A stretch of 42,536 nt of DNA, taken from Chloroflexota bacterium. GTDB lineage: Bacteria; Chloroflexota; Limnocylindria; Limnocylindrales; CSP1-4. The stretch lies in contig JAICUI010000024.1 of assembly GCA_025935925.1 (NCBI GenBank), positions 1-42,536 on the forward strand. The letters run 5' to 3'. The notes under the pieces are model-generated. The model saw only the letters and a list, made by a program, of their open reading frames with translations, was not told the origin of the DNA and did no database searches. Positions 23,577 to 31,264 of the stretch are shown piece by piece (position 1 is the first letter of the stretch; each line of letters begins with the position of its first letter). Position numbers and translations under genes: made by a program.

Positions 23577-24722
23577 ATGGAGAGTAGCGCGTTCGGGCGA
23601 TCGCCCCGTCGGCTCGTGGCCCTGTTGGCCGTGGCGACGCTGGCGATCGGTGCCTGCAGCAGTACCGGGAGCTCGCCGGCAGCCACCACCGCGGCCTCGG
23701 GGGGCGAGGCATCCGCACCTGCCGGGTCCGCACCCGCGGCGTCCGGCGGCGGGTCGGCCGCGGCGGTCCAGCTTCCCGCGCCGGAGAAGAAGAGCCTGAC
23801 CATCGGCCTCAGCACCGGCGGCGAGGCCAGCCAGTACGCCGAGTACCTGGCGAAGCAGCTCGACTACTACAAGTCCATCGGCGGTTTCGACAACGTCGAG
23901 GTCACGAGCCTCCAGGGCGACGCGAAGGTCGTGCAGGCGCTCGTCGCCGGCGGGATCGACCTCGGCGTCCTCGGCGTCTCGGGCGCGATCAACTCCCAGG
24001 CCACGGACACGCCGATCAAGATCGTCTCGCTCAACGGCGTGACGCTGACGGACATGCTCGTGTGCGGCCCGGACATCAAGACCAAGGACGACGTCAAGGG
24101 CAAGCAGATCGCGATCAGCTCGTTCGGCAGCACGGCCCACGGGTCGACGCTGCTGCTGCTCGACACGATCGGCCTGACCGACAAGGACGTGACGCTGACG
24201 CAGGTCGGCAACCAGGACGCGCGGCTCGCCGCCGTCAAGGCCGGCTCCGTCGCGTGCGCCCCGATCGACCTCGGCCAGAAGACCGCGGTCGAAGGCGCCG
24301 GCCTCAACGTGATCACGGACAACAAGAGCAGCGGCAAGCAGTGGGGCCGCTCGGGCCTCGGCGCCACATCGCAGTTCATCCAGCAGAACCCGAACACGGT
24401 CCAGGCGGTCGTCGCCTCGGTCCTCGCGGCCCAGAACTACGCGTTCACCAACCCCGACGACACGGCGGCCAAGTTCGCCGAGTACTCGCAGCAGGACCCG
24501 GCCACGGCCAAGAACGTCATCGACGACTTCATCACCTGGGGCGACCGCTCCATGAGCTGGAGCGACGAGGCGTTCAACAACCCGAAGACGGTCCTCGCCG
24601 CGGTGAACCCGCAGATGGCCAACGTCGACGTCACCACGGCGTATGACAAGAGCTTCCTCCAGAAGCTGGCCGACATGGGCTTCTACCAGCAGATCGGCGA
24701 CCCCGAGCTGCCGTTCAAGTAG
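23577..24722 (+). CDS. ABC transporter substrate-binding lipoprotein (NMT1/SsuA-like)
   Basis: Extracytoplasmic solute receptor of 381 residues. The signal peptide ends in a lipobox (LAIGAC, Cys at about 27) followed by a Ser/Ala/Gly-rich linker to about residue 65. The mature domain starts SLTIGLSTGGEASQYAEYLA, with the periplasmic binding fold pattern QALVAGGIDLGVLGVSGAI of the NMT1/SsuA/TauA group. It should deliver substrate to the divergently encoded permease-ATPase-permease set. These receptors carry sulfonates, nitrate, pyrimidine precursors, aromatic acids and others. ATG 23577 has GGAGGAGG upstream. A strong hairpin terminator follows, so it is monocistronic. Confidence 0.93.
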   Translation: MESSAFGRSPRRLVALLAVATLAIGACSSTGSSPAATTAASGGEASAPAGSAPAASGGGSAAAVQLPAPEKKSLTIGLSTGGEASQYAEYLAKQLDYYKSIGGFDNVEVTSLQGDAKVVQALVAGGIDLGVLGVSGAINSQATDTPIKIVSLNGVTLTDMLVCGPDIKTKDDVKGKQIAISSFGSTAHGSTLLLLDTIGLTDKDVTLTQVGNQDARLAAVKAGSVACAPIDLGQKTAVEGAGLNVITDNKSSGKQWGRSGLGATSQFIQQNPNTVQAVVASVLAAQNYAFTNPDDTAAKFAEYSQQDPATAKNVIDDFITWGDRSMSWSDEAFNNPKTVLAAVNPQMANVDVTTAYDKSFLQKLADMGFYQQIGDPELPFK

Positions 24723-24743
24723 CCTCCGCTTCTCGCCATCACG

Positions 24744-24776
24744 GCACCGCCCCCGGGTCCCCACCGGGGGCGGTGC
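24744..24776 (+). terminator. Intrinsic terminator after ABC binding protein
   Basis: A perfect 13-bp stem, GCACCGCCCCCGG (24744-24756) and CCGGGGGCGGTGC (24764-24776), with a 7-nt loop, 22 bp after the stop. A short TTT lies 4 nt downstream. It is the strongest hairpin noticed in the window. Confidence 0.8.
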
Positions 24777-24848
24777 GCTGTTTCCGGCCGGATCGTGGAC
24801 CGCGGGGTGCGAGGCCGCCGCCGACGGCAGCCTTCCGGCGCGGCGAAT

Positions 24849-24881
24849 CTTGTGGACAATCCGGCACAGGTTGGCTACATT
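24849..24881 (+). promoter_or_regulatory. Promoter with overlapping palindrome, hydrolase operon
   Basis: CTTGTGGACAAT (24849-24860) matches 9 of 10 positions. The -35 TGGACA (24853-24858) is inside, the spacer is 17 bp and the -10 is TACATT (24876-24881). It precedes the alpha/beta hydrolase at 24964 and presumably the genes up to the Nramp transporter. Confidence 0.72.
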
Positions 24882-24963
24882 CGTGGCGCCCTTGTGACCC
24901 ACCGCGACGCCGTGCGTTGGACCGGCGGCCGACACGCGCGCGATCCGCAAGCGATGGAGAGAG

Positions 24964-25920
24964 ATGACGACCGAGGAGGTCCGGTTCCACAGCCACGGCG
25001 CCGCCGTCGCCGGCACGCTGCGGCTGCCCGACGGCGCGTCCGCGGACCGCCCGGTGGCCGGCGTCGTCCAGGGTCCCGGGTGGCTCGGGCTCCGCGACGC
25101 CAAGCTCTACGCGCCGTACCACGACGCCCTGCTGGCGGCCGGGATCGCCGTCCTCGTGTTCGACTACCGCGGCTTCGGCGACTCGGAGGGCGACGCCACC
25201 TACCTCGACCCGATGGACCAGGTGGCGGACTACGCCGCGGCCGTGACGTACCTCGCGTCCCGGCGCGAGATCGACGCGAAGCGGATCGGCGCCTTCGGCT
25301 CCGGCGGCACCGGCGGCGGCAACGCCGTCATGGCCGCGGGCCTCGACGCCCGGATCCGGGCGACCGTGAGCCAGGTCCCGATCGCCGACGGGCGCGACTG
25401 GCTCAAGCGCATGCGTCGCGAGCACGAGTGGCTCGAGTTCCTCGAGCGCCTGGACCGCGACCGGACGCAGCGCGCGCTCACCGGCGAGGGCGAGCGCGTG
25501 GCGCCGCGCGACGGGATCATGGTCCCGACCCCGGAGCGCAGGACGACGACCATCAAGAGCGACGTCGACGACCGCGTGCCCGCGCAGGTCGAGCTCTCGA
25601 GCGCCGAGGCGATCTTCGCCTACCGCCCGATCGACGTCGTCGACCGCATCGCCCCCCGCGCGCTCATGCTGATCTGCGTCGAGCACGACGCGACGACCCC
25701 CGAGGACCACTCGTTCGCGCTGTACGAGCGCGCCGGCGGTCCGAAGCGCCTCGTCGTGCAGACGGGCACCACGCACTACGCGGCGTACGCCCAGTACCGC
25801 GACGTCGTCAACCCGCTGATCGTGGAGTGGTTTCAGCGCCACCTCGTCGCCGGCGAGGTCCTGGTGCACGAGGCGGCGGCCGCCTCGGAGGTCCTCCATC
25901 TCTCGCGCCCGAACCCCTGA
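24964..25920 (+). CDS. Alpha/beta hydrolase (dienelactone hydrolase/peptidase S9-S15-like)
   Basis: Serine hydrolase of 318 residues. The oxyanion strand is GVVQGPGWLGLRD, the conserved FDYRGFGDSEG follows, the nucleophile elbow is GAFGSGGTGGGN (Ser), the acid lies in VEHDATTP and the His in GTTHYAAYAQY. A helical insertion of about 60 residues (EHEWLEFLERLDRDRTQRAL region) forms a lid. It resembles the UilS/xylan esterase-like branch. ATG 24964 follows GGAGAGAG. It is the first gene of an operon with the cyclic amidohydrolase (13-bp gap) and luciferase-like gene, which suggests ester or amide hydrolysis at an early or middle step. Confidence 0.88.
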   Translation: MTTEEVRFHSHGAAVAGTLRLPDGASADRPVAGVVQGPGWLGLRDAKLYAPYHDALLAAGIAVLVFDYRGFGDSEGDATYLDPMDQVADYAAAVTYLASRREIDAKRIGAFGSGGTGGGNAVMAAGLDARIRATVSQVPIADGRDWLKRMRREHEWLEFLERLDRDRTQRALTGEGERVAPRDGIMVPTPERRTTTIKSDVDDRVPAQVELSSAEAIFAYRPIDVVDRIAPRALMLICVEHDATTPEDHSFALYERAGGPKRLVVQTGTTHYAAYAQYRDVVNPLIVEWFQRHLVAGEVLVHEAAAASEVLHLSRPNP

Positions 25921-25933
25921 CGGGAGGATCGCC

Positions 25934-27346
25934 ATGCCGCGCCACGACACGCTGATCCGCGGAGGAACGCTCGTCTCCGCGACCGGCCGCACGGCCGCCG
26001 ACCTCGCGATCCGCGACGGGCGGATCTCGGCGATCCTCGAGCCCGGGACCGTCGTGGACGCCGGCGAGGTCGTCGACGCGACCGGCAAGCTCGTGCTCCC
26101 GGGCGCCATCGACGTCCACTCCCACCACCGGGAGCCCGGGTTCACGCACAAGGAGGACATCGTCAGCGCGACGAGCGCGTGCGCGGCCGGCGGCGTGACG
26201 ACATCGTTCGCGATGCCCAACGTCCAGCCGCCGCCGAACACCGTCGAGCGCCTCGACGCGATCCTGGAGCTGTACCGCCAGAAGGCGATCGTCGACTGGA
26301 ACGTGAACGCCGCGGGCACGGTCCCCGACGAGATCCCCGGCCTCGCCACGCGTGGCATCGCCGCGTTCAAGGTGTTCATGGTGGTCGACACCGGCCGCGA
26401 CTACCCGCACATGCCGGGGATCGGCGTCCACGACCACGGCGAGCTGCTGCACATCTTCGAGACCGTCGGGCAGACCGGCCTGCCGCTCATGGTCCATCCC
26501 CACGATCAGGCCCTGATGACCCATATCGAGGAGGGGTTCTGGGCGCGCGGCGAGCGCGACGCGCAGGCGTACGCCAAGGCGTACAGCGCGTACGACGGGA
26601 TCATCTGGGACACGGCGGCGGCGCTGCTGCTCCGCCTCCAGCTCGCGACCGGGACGCCGCTCCACCTGCTGCACACCCAGACCCGCGGCGTCGTCGACCA
26701 GCTCCGGCGCGCGAAGGACCGCGACCAGGACGTCTCCGCGGAGCTCAACCCGTGGGCGCTGTTCCTGGGCAACGACTGGGACACGATCGTGCGCCTCGGG
26801 TCGTACGCGCTGTCGTACTACGTGCCCGAGCACAACACCGAGCCGCTGTGGGAGGCGCTCCGCGACGGGACGATCGACCTGATCTCGACCGACCACGCGC
26901 CCCACACGCGGGAGGAGAAGGAGCCGGGCTGGACGGACGGCTGGAAGGCCCACACGGGCACGCCGTCCACGCAGTTCTACGTGCCGATGTTCCTCGACGC
27001 CGCGTATCGCGGCGTGCTCACGCTGGAGCGCGTCGTGGACCTCATCGCCACGGCACCCGCGCGCCGCTTCGGGCTCGACGGCAAGGGGCGGCTCGAGGTC
27101 GGCTGCGACGCGGACGTCGCGATCGTGGACCTCGACGCGGAGCTCGCGATCGAGGACGACATCGTGCTCAGCAAGATCGGTTGGACGCCCTACGCCGGGC
27201 GGCGGGTGCATGGGGTGATCGACCGGACCCTCGTGCGCGGCCGCACGGTGTACCGCGATGGACGCGTCGTCGGCGAGCCCGGGTGGGGCCGCCAGGCGTC
27301 ACCGGGTCATCGCCCCGCCGGTGACCTCGTTGGAACAAGGAGCTGA
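25934..27346 (+). CDS. Cyclic amidohydrolase (dihydroorotase/allantoinase type)
   Basis: Binuclear zinc hydrolase of 470 residues that opens cyclic amide rings. Metal ligands: H62 and H64 in DVHSHHREPGFTHKEDI, the carboxylated Lys K146 in AAFKVFM, later His in VHPHDQ and LLHTQT, and the catalytic Asp in STDHAPHTREEKE. The motif HREPG followed by THKED is the classic dihydroorotase/allantoinase form; it is longer than typical class I dihydroorotase and not beside pyrimidine genes, so a hydantoin-, imide- or allantoin-like substrate is as likely. ATG 25934 has GGGAGG upstream. Its location strongly suggests a nitrogen-containing ring in the pathway. Confidence 0.9.
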   Translation: MPRHDTLIRGGTLVSATGRTAADLAIRDGRISAILEPGTVVDAGEVVDATGKLVLPGAIDVHSHHREPGFTHKEDIVSATSACAAGGVTTSFAMPNVQPPPNTVERLDAILELYRQKAIVDWNVNAAGTVPDEIPGLATRGIAAFKVFMVVDTGRDYPHMPGIGVHDHGELLHIFETVGQTGLPLMVHPHDQALMTHIEEGFWARGERDAQAYAKAYSAYDGIIWDTAAALLLRLQLATGTPLHLLHTQTRGVVDQLRRAKDRDQDVSAELNPWALFLGNDWDTIVRLGSYALSYYVPEHNTEPLWEALRDGTIDLISTDHAPHTREEKEPGWTDGWKAHTGTPSTQFYVPMFLDAAYRGVLTLERVVDLIATAPARRFGLDGKGRLEVGCDADVAIVDLDAELAIEDDIVLSKIGWTPYAGRRVHGVIDRTLVRGRTVYRDGRVVGEPGWGRQASPGHRPAGDLVGTRS

Positions 27347-27352
27347 TCTCCC

Positions 27353-28354
27353 ATGACTCGTTTCGGACTCCTCGTGCCCCACTTCGGCGTCGAGGCCGAC
27401 CAGGACCTGCTGATCGAGGGCGCCCGCCTCGCCGATCGCCTCGGCTTCGACTCCCTGTGGGTGCGTGACCACCTCGTGTTCCATCCGCACGGCATGGAGG
27501 GCACCGACCGGACGTTCATCGAGCCGTTCGTGACCCTGACGTACCTCGCCGGCGTCACGGAGCGCATCGGCCTCGGCGCGGCGACGATCATCCCGTTCCG
27601 CCACCCGATCAACATGGCGTACAGCGTCGCGTCGATGTCGTGGATCACGCGCCGCCCGTTCGACCTGGGCATCGGCGCCGGCAACTTCCAGCACGAGTTC
27701 GACGTGATCGCGCAGGGCGACCTGAAGCGTCCCGAGCTGATGAAGGAGCAGACGCAGATCGCGCGGCGGCTGTGGACCGGCGAGTCCGTCGAGTGGCACA
27801 GCGACACGTACGACTTCGCGGACGTCGACCTCAAGCCGCAGCCGGTGTTCCCGGTCCCGGTGTGGTGGGGCGGCGCGACGCCGGCCTCGGCCCGCCTGGC
27901 GGTCGACTTCTGCGACGGCTGGCTGCCCGGGCGCATCACCTTCCCGACCTACGAGAAGCGCGTGGCGGACATCAAGCGCATGACCGAGGAGCAGGGCAAG
28001 CGGCGGGTGATGACGGGCGCGGTTCCCGTCACCAGCATCGACTCGTCGTTCGAGGCGGCCACCGGGCGCATGAACGTGCCCGGCCTGATCAAGAACGCGA
28101 ACGCCCAGAAGTTCTGGCTCAAGCCGGAGTCCGGCGAGTTCACGAAGATCGAGGAGCTCGACGGGTCGATCCTCGCCGGCTCGCCCGACGACATCGTGCG
28201 CGGCGTGCAGCGCTACCAGGAGATCGGCACGGACCTGCTGATCTTCGACTTCCGGATGCGGTTCCCGGACTGGATCGAGCAGATCCAGATCCTGGCCCGC
28301 GACGTGCTGCCGCGGGTCGGCGCGACGCCGGCCGCGGCCAGCGCGAGGGCCTGA
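27353..28354 (+). CDS. Luciferase-like monooxygenase/F420-dependent oxidoreductase
   Basis: A 333-residue (beta/alpha)8 flavin-type enzyme of the LLM family. The N-terminus RFGLLVPHFGVEAD, GFDSLWVRDHLVFHP, RIGLGAATIIPFRHPINMA and the PVWWGGATPASARLAVDFCDGWLPG stretch are characteristic. Members use FMNH2 from a partner reductase or the deazaflavin F420; no reductase is seen nearby, and the form cannot be decided here. It lies 6 bp after the cyclic amidohydrolase stop and should act in the same pathway, as an oxygenase or dehydrogenase. Confidence 0.9.
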   Translation: MTRFGLLVPHFGVEADQDLLIEGARLADRLGFDSLWVRDHLVFHPHGMEGTDRTFIEPFVTLTYLAGVTERIGLGAATIIPFRHPINMAYSVASMSWITRRPFDLGIGAGNFQHEFDVIAQGDLKRPELMKEQTQIARRLWTGESVEWHSDTYDFADVDLKPQPVFPVPVWWGGATPASARLAVDFCDGWLPGRITFPTYEKRVADIKRMTEEQGKRRVMTGAVPVTSIDSSFEAATGRMNVPGLIKNANAQKFWLKPESGEFTKIEELDGSILAGSPDDIVRGVQRYQEIGTDLLIFDFRMRFPDWIEQIQILARDVLPRVGATPAAASARA

Positions 28355-28367
28355 CCGGCCCCGAGCC

Positions 28368-29666
28368 ATGTCGACGGCCGCGTCGAGCCCGTCGCCCGAC
28401 GGCCACGCGGGCGCCGTCACCGCCGGCACGGTCAGCCTCGGCGGCGTCCTCGCGCTCGGGCGCATCCGGGGCCCGCTCCGGCTCGTCGGGCCGGCGTTCG
28501 TCGCGGCGATCGCCTACGTCGACCCCGGCAACTTCGCCACCAACGTCTCGGCCGGTGCGCGGTACGGGTACCTGTTGCTGTGGGTTGTCCTCGCCGCGAA
28601 CCTCATGGCGGTCGTGGTCCAGTACCTCGCGAGCAAGGCAGGGATCGTCACCGGCCGCAGCCTGCCGGAGCTGTGCCGCGACCGCTACCCGCGCCCGGTG
28701 CGCTGGGCGCTGTGGCTCCAGGCCGAGGTGGTCGCGATGGCGACCGACCTCGCCGAGTTCGTCGGGGCGGCGATCGCGCTCCAGCTCCTGTTCGGCGTCG
28801 CGCCGTTCGTCGCCGGCGTGCTCACCGCGGGGATCGCCCTCGCACTGCTCGGCGTCCAGGCGCGCGGCGCACGCGCGTTCGAGCTCGTCATCTCGGCGTT
28901 CCTGGGCGTCATCGTGGTCGCGTTCGGGCTGTGCCTCGCCCTCGTGGACGTCGACGGCGGCGACCTCGTCGCCGGGCTGCGGCCCCGGCTCGTGGACCCG
29001 GGCAGCGTGCTGCTCGCCGTCGGGATCATCGGCGCGACCGTGATGCCGCACGTCGTCTACCTCCACTCGGCGCTCGTCCCCGGGCGGATCGGGACCCGCG
29101 ACCTCGCCGACGTCCGGACGCTGCTCCGGTTCACGCGCCTCGACGTCGGGCTCGCCATGCTCGTCGCGGGCGCCGTCAACCTCACGATGCTGGTCGTCTC
29201 CGCCGCGGCGGCCGGCGCCTCCGGGGTCGACGTCGCGTCGCTCGCCGGCGCGCGCGACGCCCTGGCCGGGGCGATCGGGCCGGGCGCCGCGCTGCTGTTC
29301 GCGGTCGCGCTGCTCGCGTCGGGCCTGTCGAGCTCCAGCGTCGGCACGATGGCCGGTCAGGTCGTGATGCAGGGCTTCATCCGGCGGCGGATCCCGCTGC
29401 TGGTGCGCCGCCTGATCACGATCGCGCCGGCCATGGTCGTCCTCGGGATCGGCGCGGAGCCGACGGCGGTGCTGGTGCTGTCGCAGGTCGTCCTGTCGCT
29501 CGGGATCCCGTTCGCGCTGATCCCGCTCGTGCACATGACGTCGTCACGCTCGGTCATGGGCGAGCTCGTCAATGGCCGGGCGCTGACCGGCGTCGCCGTC
29601 GGGGTCACGGGCGTCGTCGTCGCGATGAACGCGACGCTGCTGGCGGTGACGGCCCTCGCGGACTAG
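28368..29666 (+). CDS. mntH: Nramp-family divalent metal transporter
   Basis: A 432-residue proton-coupled Mn2+/Fe2+ importer with about 11 transmembrane helices. The two metal-binding motifs are intact: DPGN in helix 1 (AYVDPGNFATNVSAG) and MPH in helix 6 (ATVMPHVVYLHSAL). The conserved SGLSSSSVGTMAGQ segment is present in the second half. The ATG at 28368 lies 13 bp after the luciferase-like gene without a clear ribosome binding site, so it is probably the last gene of this operon. Supply of Mn2+ or Fe2+ for the many metal-dependent amidohydrolases and cupins in the cluster would fit; this is inference. Confidence 0.93.
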   Translation: MSTAASSPSPDGHAGAVTAGTVSLGGVLALGRIRGPLRLVGPAFVAAIAYVDPGNFATNVSAGARYGYLLLWVVLAANLMAVVVQYLASKAGIVTGRSLPELCRDRYPRPVRWALWLQAEVVAMATDLAEFVGAAIALQLLFGVAPFVAGVLTAGIALALLGVQARGARAFELVISAFLGVIVVAFGLCLALVDVDGGDLVAGLRPRLVDPGSVLLAVGIIGATVMPHVVYLHSALVPGRIGTRDLADVRTLLRFTRLDVGLAMLVAGAVNLTMLVVSAAAAGASGVDVASLAGARDALAGAIGPGAALLFAVALLASGLSSSSVGTMAGQVVMQGFIRRRIPLLVRRLITIAPAMVVLGIGAEPTAVLVLSQVVLSLGIPFALIPLVHMTSSRSVMGELVNGRALTGVAVGVTGVVVAMNATLLAVTALAD

Positions 29667-29691
29667 GTCCGCACCAGGCCCAGCCGGCGTT

Positions 29692-29724
29692 CTTGTACCC
29701 ATTCGCGAGCGGATTGGATACACT
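29692..29724 (+). promoter_or_regulatory. Promoter with degenerate palindrome, aldehyde dehydrogenase
   Basis: CTTGTACCCATT (29692-29703) matches 7 of 10 positions. Its -35 TACCCA (29696-29701) is again followed by exactly 17 bp and the -10 TACACT (29719-29724). It sits 47 bp before the aldehyde dehydrogenase ATG. An ATTGGAT like those at the divergent promoters lies at 29713. Confidence 0.55.
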
Positions 29725-29770
29725 CGGGATCCGCCCGCCATCCCTCCGCGCACGACGAGGAGCCCCGCCG

Positions 29771-31255
29771 ATGTCGATCGCCGAGCAGGCCGTCACGGGC
29801 ACCCAGCCCGACGTCCGCACCTACACGTCGTTCATCGGAGGGCGGTTCGAGGACGCCGGGTCCGACGCGGACCTGATCGAGGTCCGCGACCCCGCCACGT
29901 GGCGCGTCATCGGCCGGATCGCGGACGCCGGGCCGGCCGGGATCGACCGCGCCGTCGTGGCCTCCGAGGCCGCGTGGCCCGCCTGGAAGGCGACGCCGGC
30001 CCGCGAGCGCGCCGCGCTCGTCGAGCAGCTGGCGGACCGGCTGGCGGAGCACCAGGACGAGATCGCGCGTCTCGACGCCCTCGACACCGGCAACCCGCTC
30101 GTCGCGATGCGCGCCGACATCGCGAAGGGCATCCACCAGATGCACGAGGCGGCGGGCCTCGCGTTCGAGACGAAGGGCGAGACGATCCCGCTGCCCGGCC
30201 TGCACTACACGACCCGGGAGCCGTGGGGCGTCGTCGCCCGGATGGTGACCTTCAACCACCCGGCGATGTTCACCGCCGCGCGGATCGCCACCGCGCTGAT
30301 CACCGGCAACTGCGTGATCGTCAAACCCTCGGAGCTGGCGCCGCTGAGCCCGCTCGCGATCGCCGAGATCACCGCCGGCATCGTCCCCGACGGGGTCATC
30401 AACGTCGTCGCGGGCGGCCCCGCGACCGGCGGTGCGATCGCGGCCCATCCGCGGATCCTGCGGATCACCTTCACGGGCAGCACCCCGACCGCGCTCAAGA
30501 TCCAGGCGGCGGCCGCCGCCAGCGGCCGCGTGAAGTCGATGACGTTCGAGCTCGGCGGCAAGAACCCGATCGTGGTCTTCCCGGACGTCGACCTCGACGA
30601 GACCGCCGCGGCGATCGTGCGCGGCATGAACTACGCCCGGGTCCAGGGCCAGAGCTGCGGCGCGACCAGCCGCCTCATCATCCACCGCGACATCGCCGAG
30701 GCCGTCCTCGAGCGCGTCGTCGAGCGGACCCGCAGGATCCGGATCGGGATGCCGGTGGATCCCGAGACCGAGATGGGCGCCATGATCACGAAGTCCGCGC
30801 GGTCGCGCGTCGTCGACATGGTCCAGCGCGCGACGGGCGACGGCGCCCGCGTCCTGACCGGCGGCAACGCGATCGAGGAGGGCGAGCTCGGCGCCGGGGC
30901 GTTCCTCGAGCCGACCGTGGTCGACCGGGTGGCCCGCGGCTCGGAGCTCGCGGACGTCGAGGTGTTCGGCCCGGTGCTCGCCGCGCTGACGTTCGAGACC
31001 GAGGACGAGGCGCTGGCGATGGCGAACGACGGGCCGTTCGGGCTCACGGCGGCGATCTGGACGAAGGACATCGACCGCGCGTTCCGGATGGCGAACGCGA
31101 TCGAGACCGGCTACGTCTGGATCAACGACGTCGAGACGCGCTTTCCGGCGGTGCCGTTCGGCGGCTGGGGCGACTCGGGCGTCGGCCTCGAGCACGGGCT
31201 CGAGGAGGTGCTCTCGATGACCCGCGTGAAGGCGGTCAACGTCCGCCTGCGCTGA
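29771..31255 (+). CDS. NAD(P)-dependent aldehyde dehydrogenase
   Basis: Oxidises an aldehyde to the acid; 494 residues. All catalytic residues are present: N162 (FNHP), K185 (VKPSE), E260 (FELGGKNP) and the nucleophile C296 (QGQSCGATS). The nucleotide-binding stretch FTGSTPTALKI and the C-terminal PFGGWGDSGVG are standard. ATG 29771 follows GAGGAG. The gene has its own promoter with a weak copy of the regional palindrome and ends 9 bp from the convergent ThDP enzyme. A 2-oxoacid decarboxylase plus this enzyme could convert a keto acid to the next lower acid; betaine-, vanillin- or semialdehyde substrates are alternatives. Confidence 0.93.
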   Translation: MSIAEQAVTGTQPDVRTYTSFIGGRFEDAGSDADLIEVRDPATWRVIGRIADAGPAGIDRAVVASEAAWPAWKATPARERAALVEQLADRLAEHQDEIARLDALDTGNPLVAMRADIAKGIHQMHEAAGLAFETKGETIPLPGLHYTTREPWGVVARMVTFNHPAMFTAARIATALITGNCVIVKPSELAPLSPLAIAEITAGIVPDGVINVVAGGPATGGAIAAHPRILRITFTGSTPTALKIQAAAAASGRVKSMTFELGGKNPIVVFPDVDLDETAAAIVRGMNYARVQGQSCGATSRLIIHRDIAEAVLERVVERTRRIRIGMPVDPETEMGAMITKSARSRVVDMVQRATGDGARVLTGGNAIEEGELGAGAFLEPTVVDRVARGSELADVEVFGPVLAALTFETEDEALAMANDGPFGLTAAIWTKDIDRAFRMANAIETGYVWINDVETRFPAVPFGGWGDSGVGLEHGLEEVLSMTRVKAVNVRLR

Positions 31256-31264
31256 GCGCGGGTA

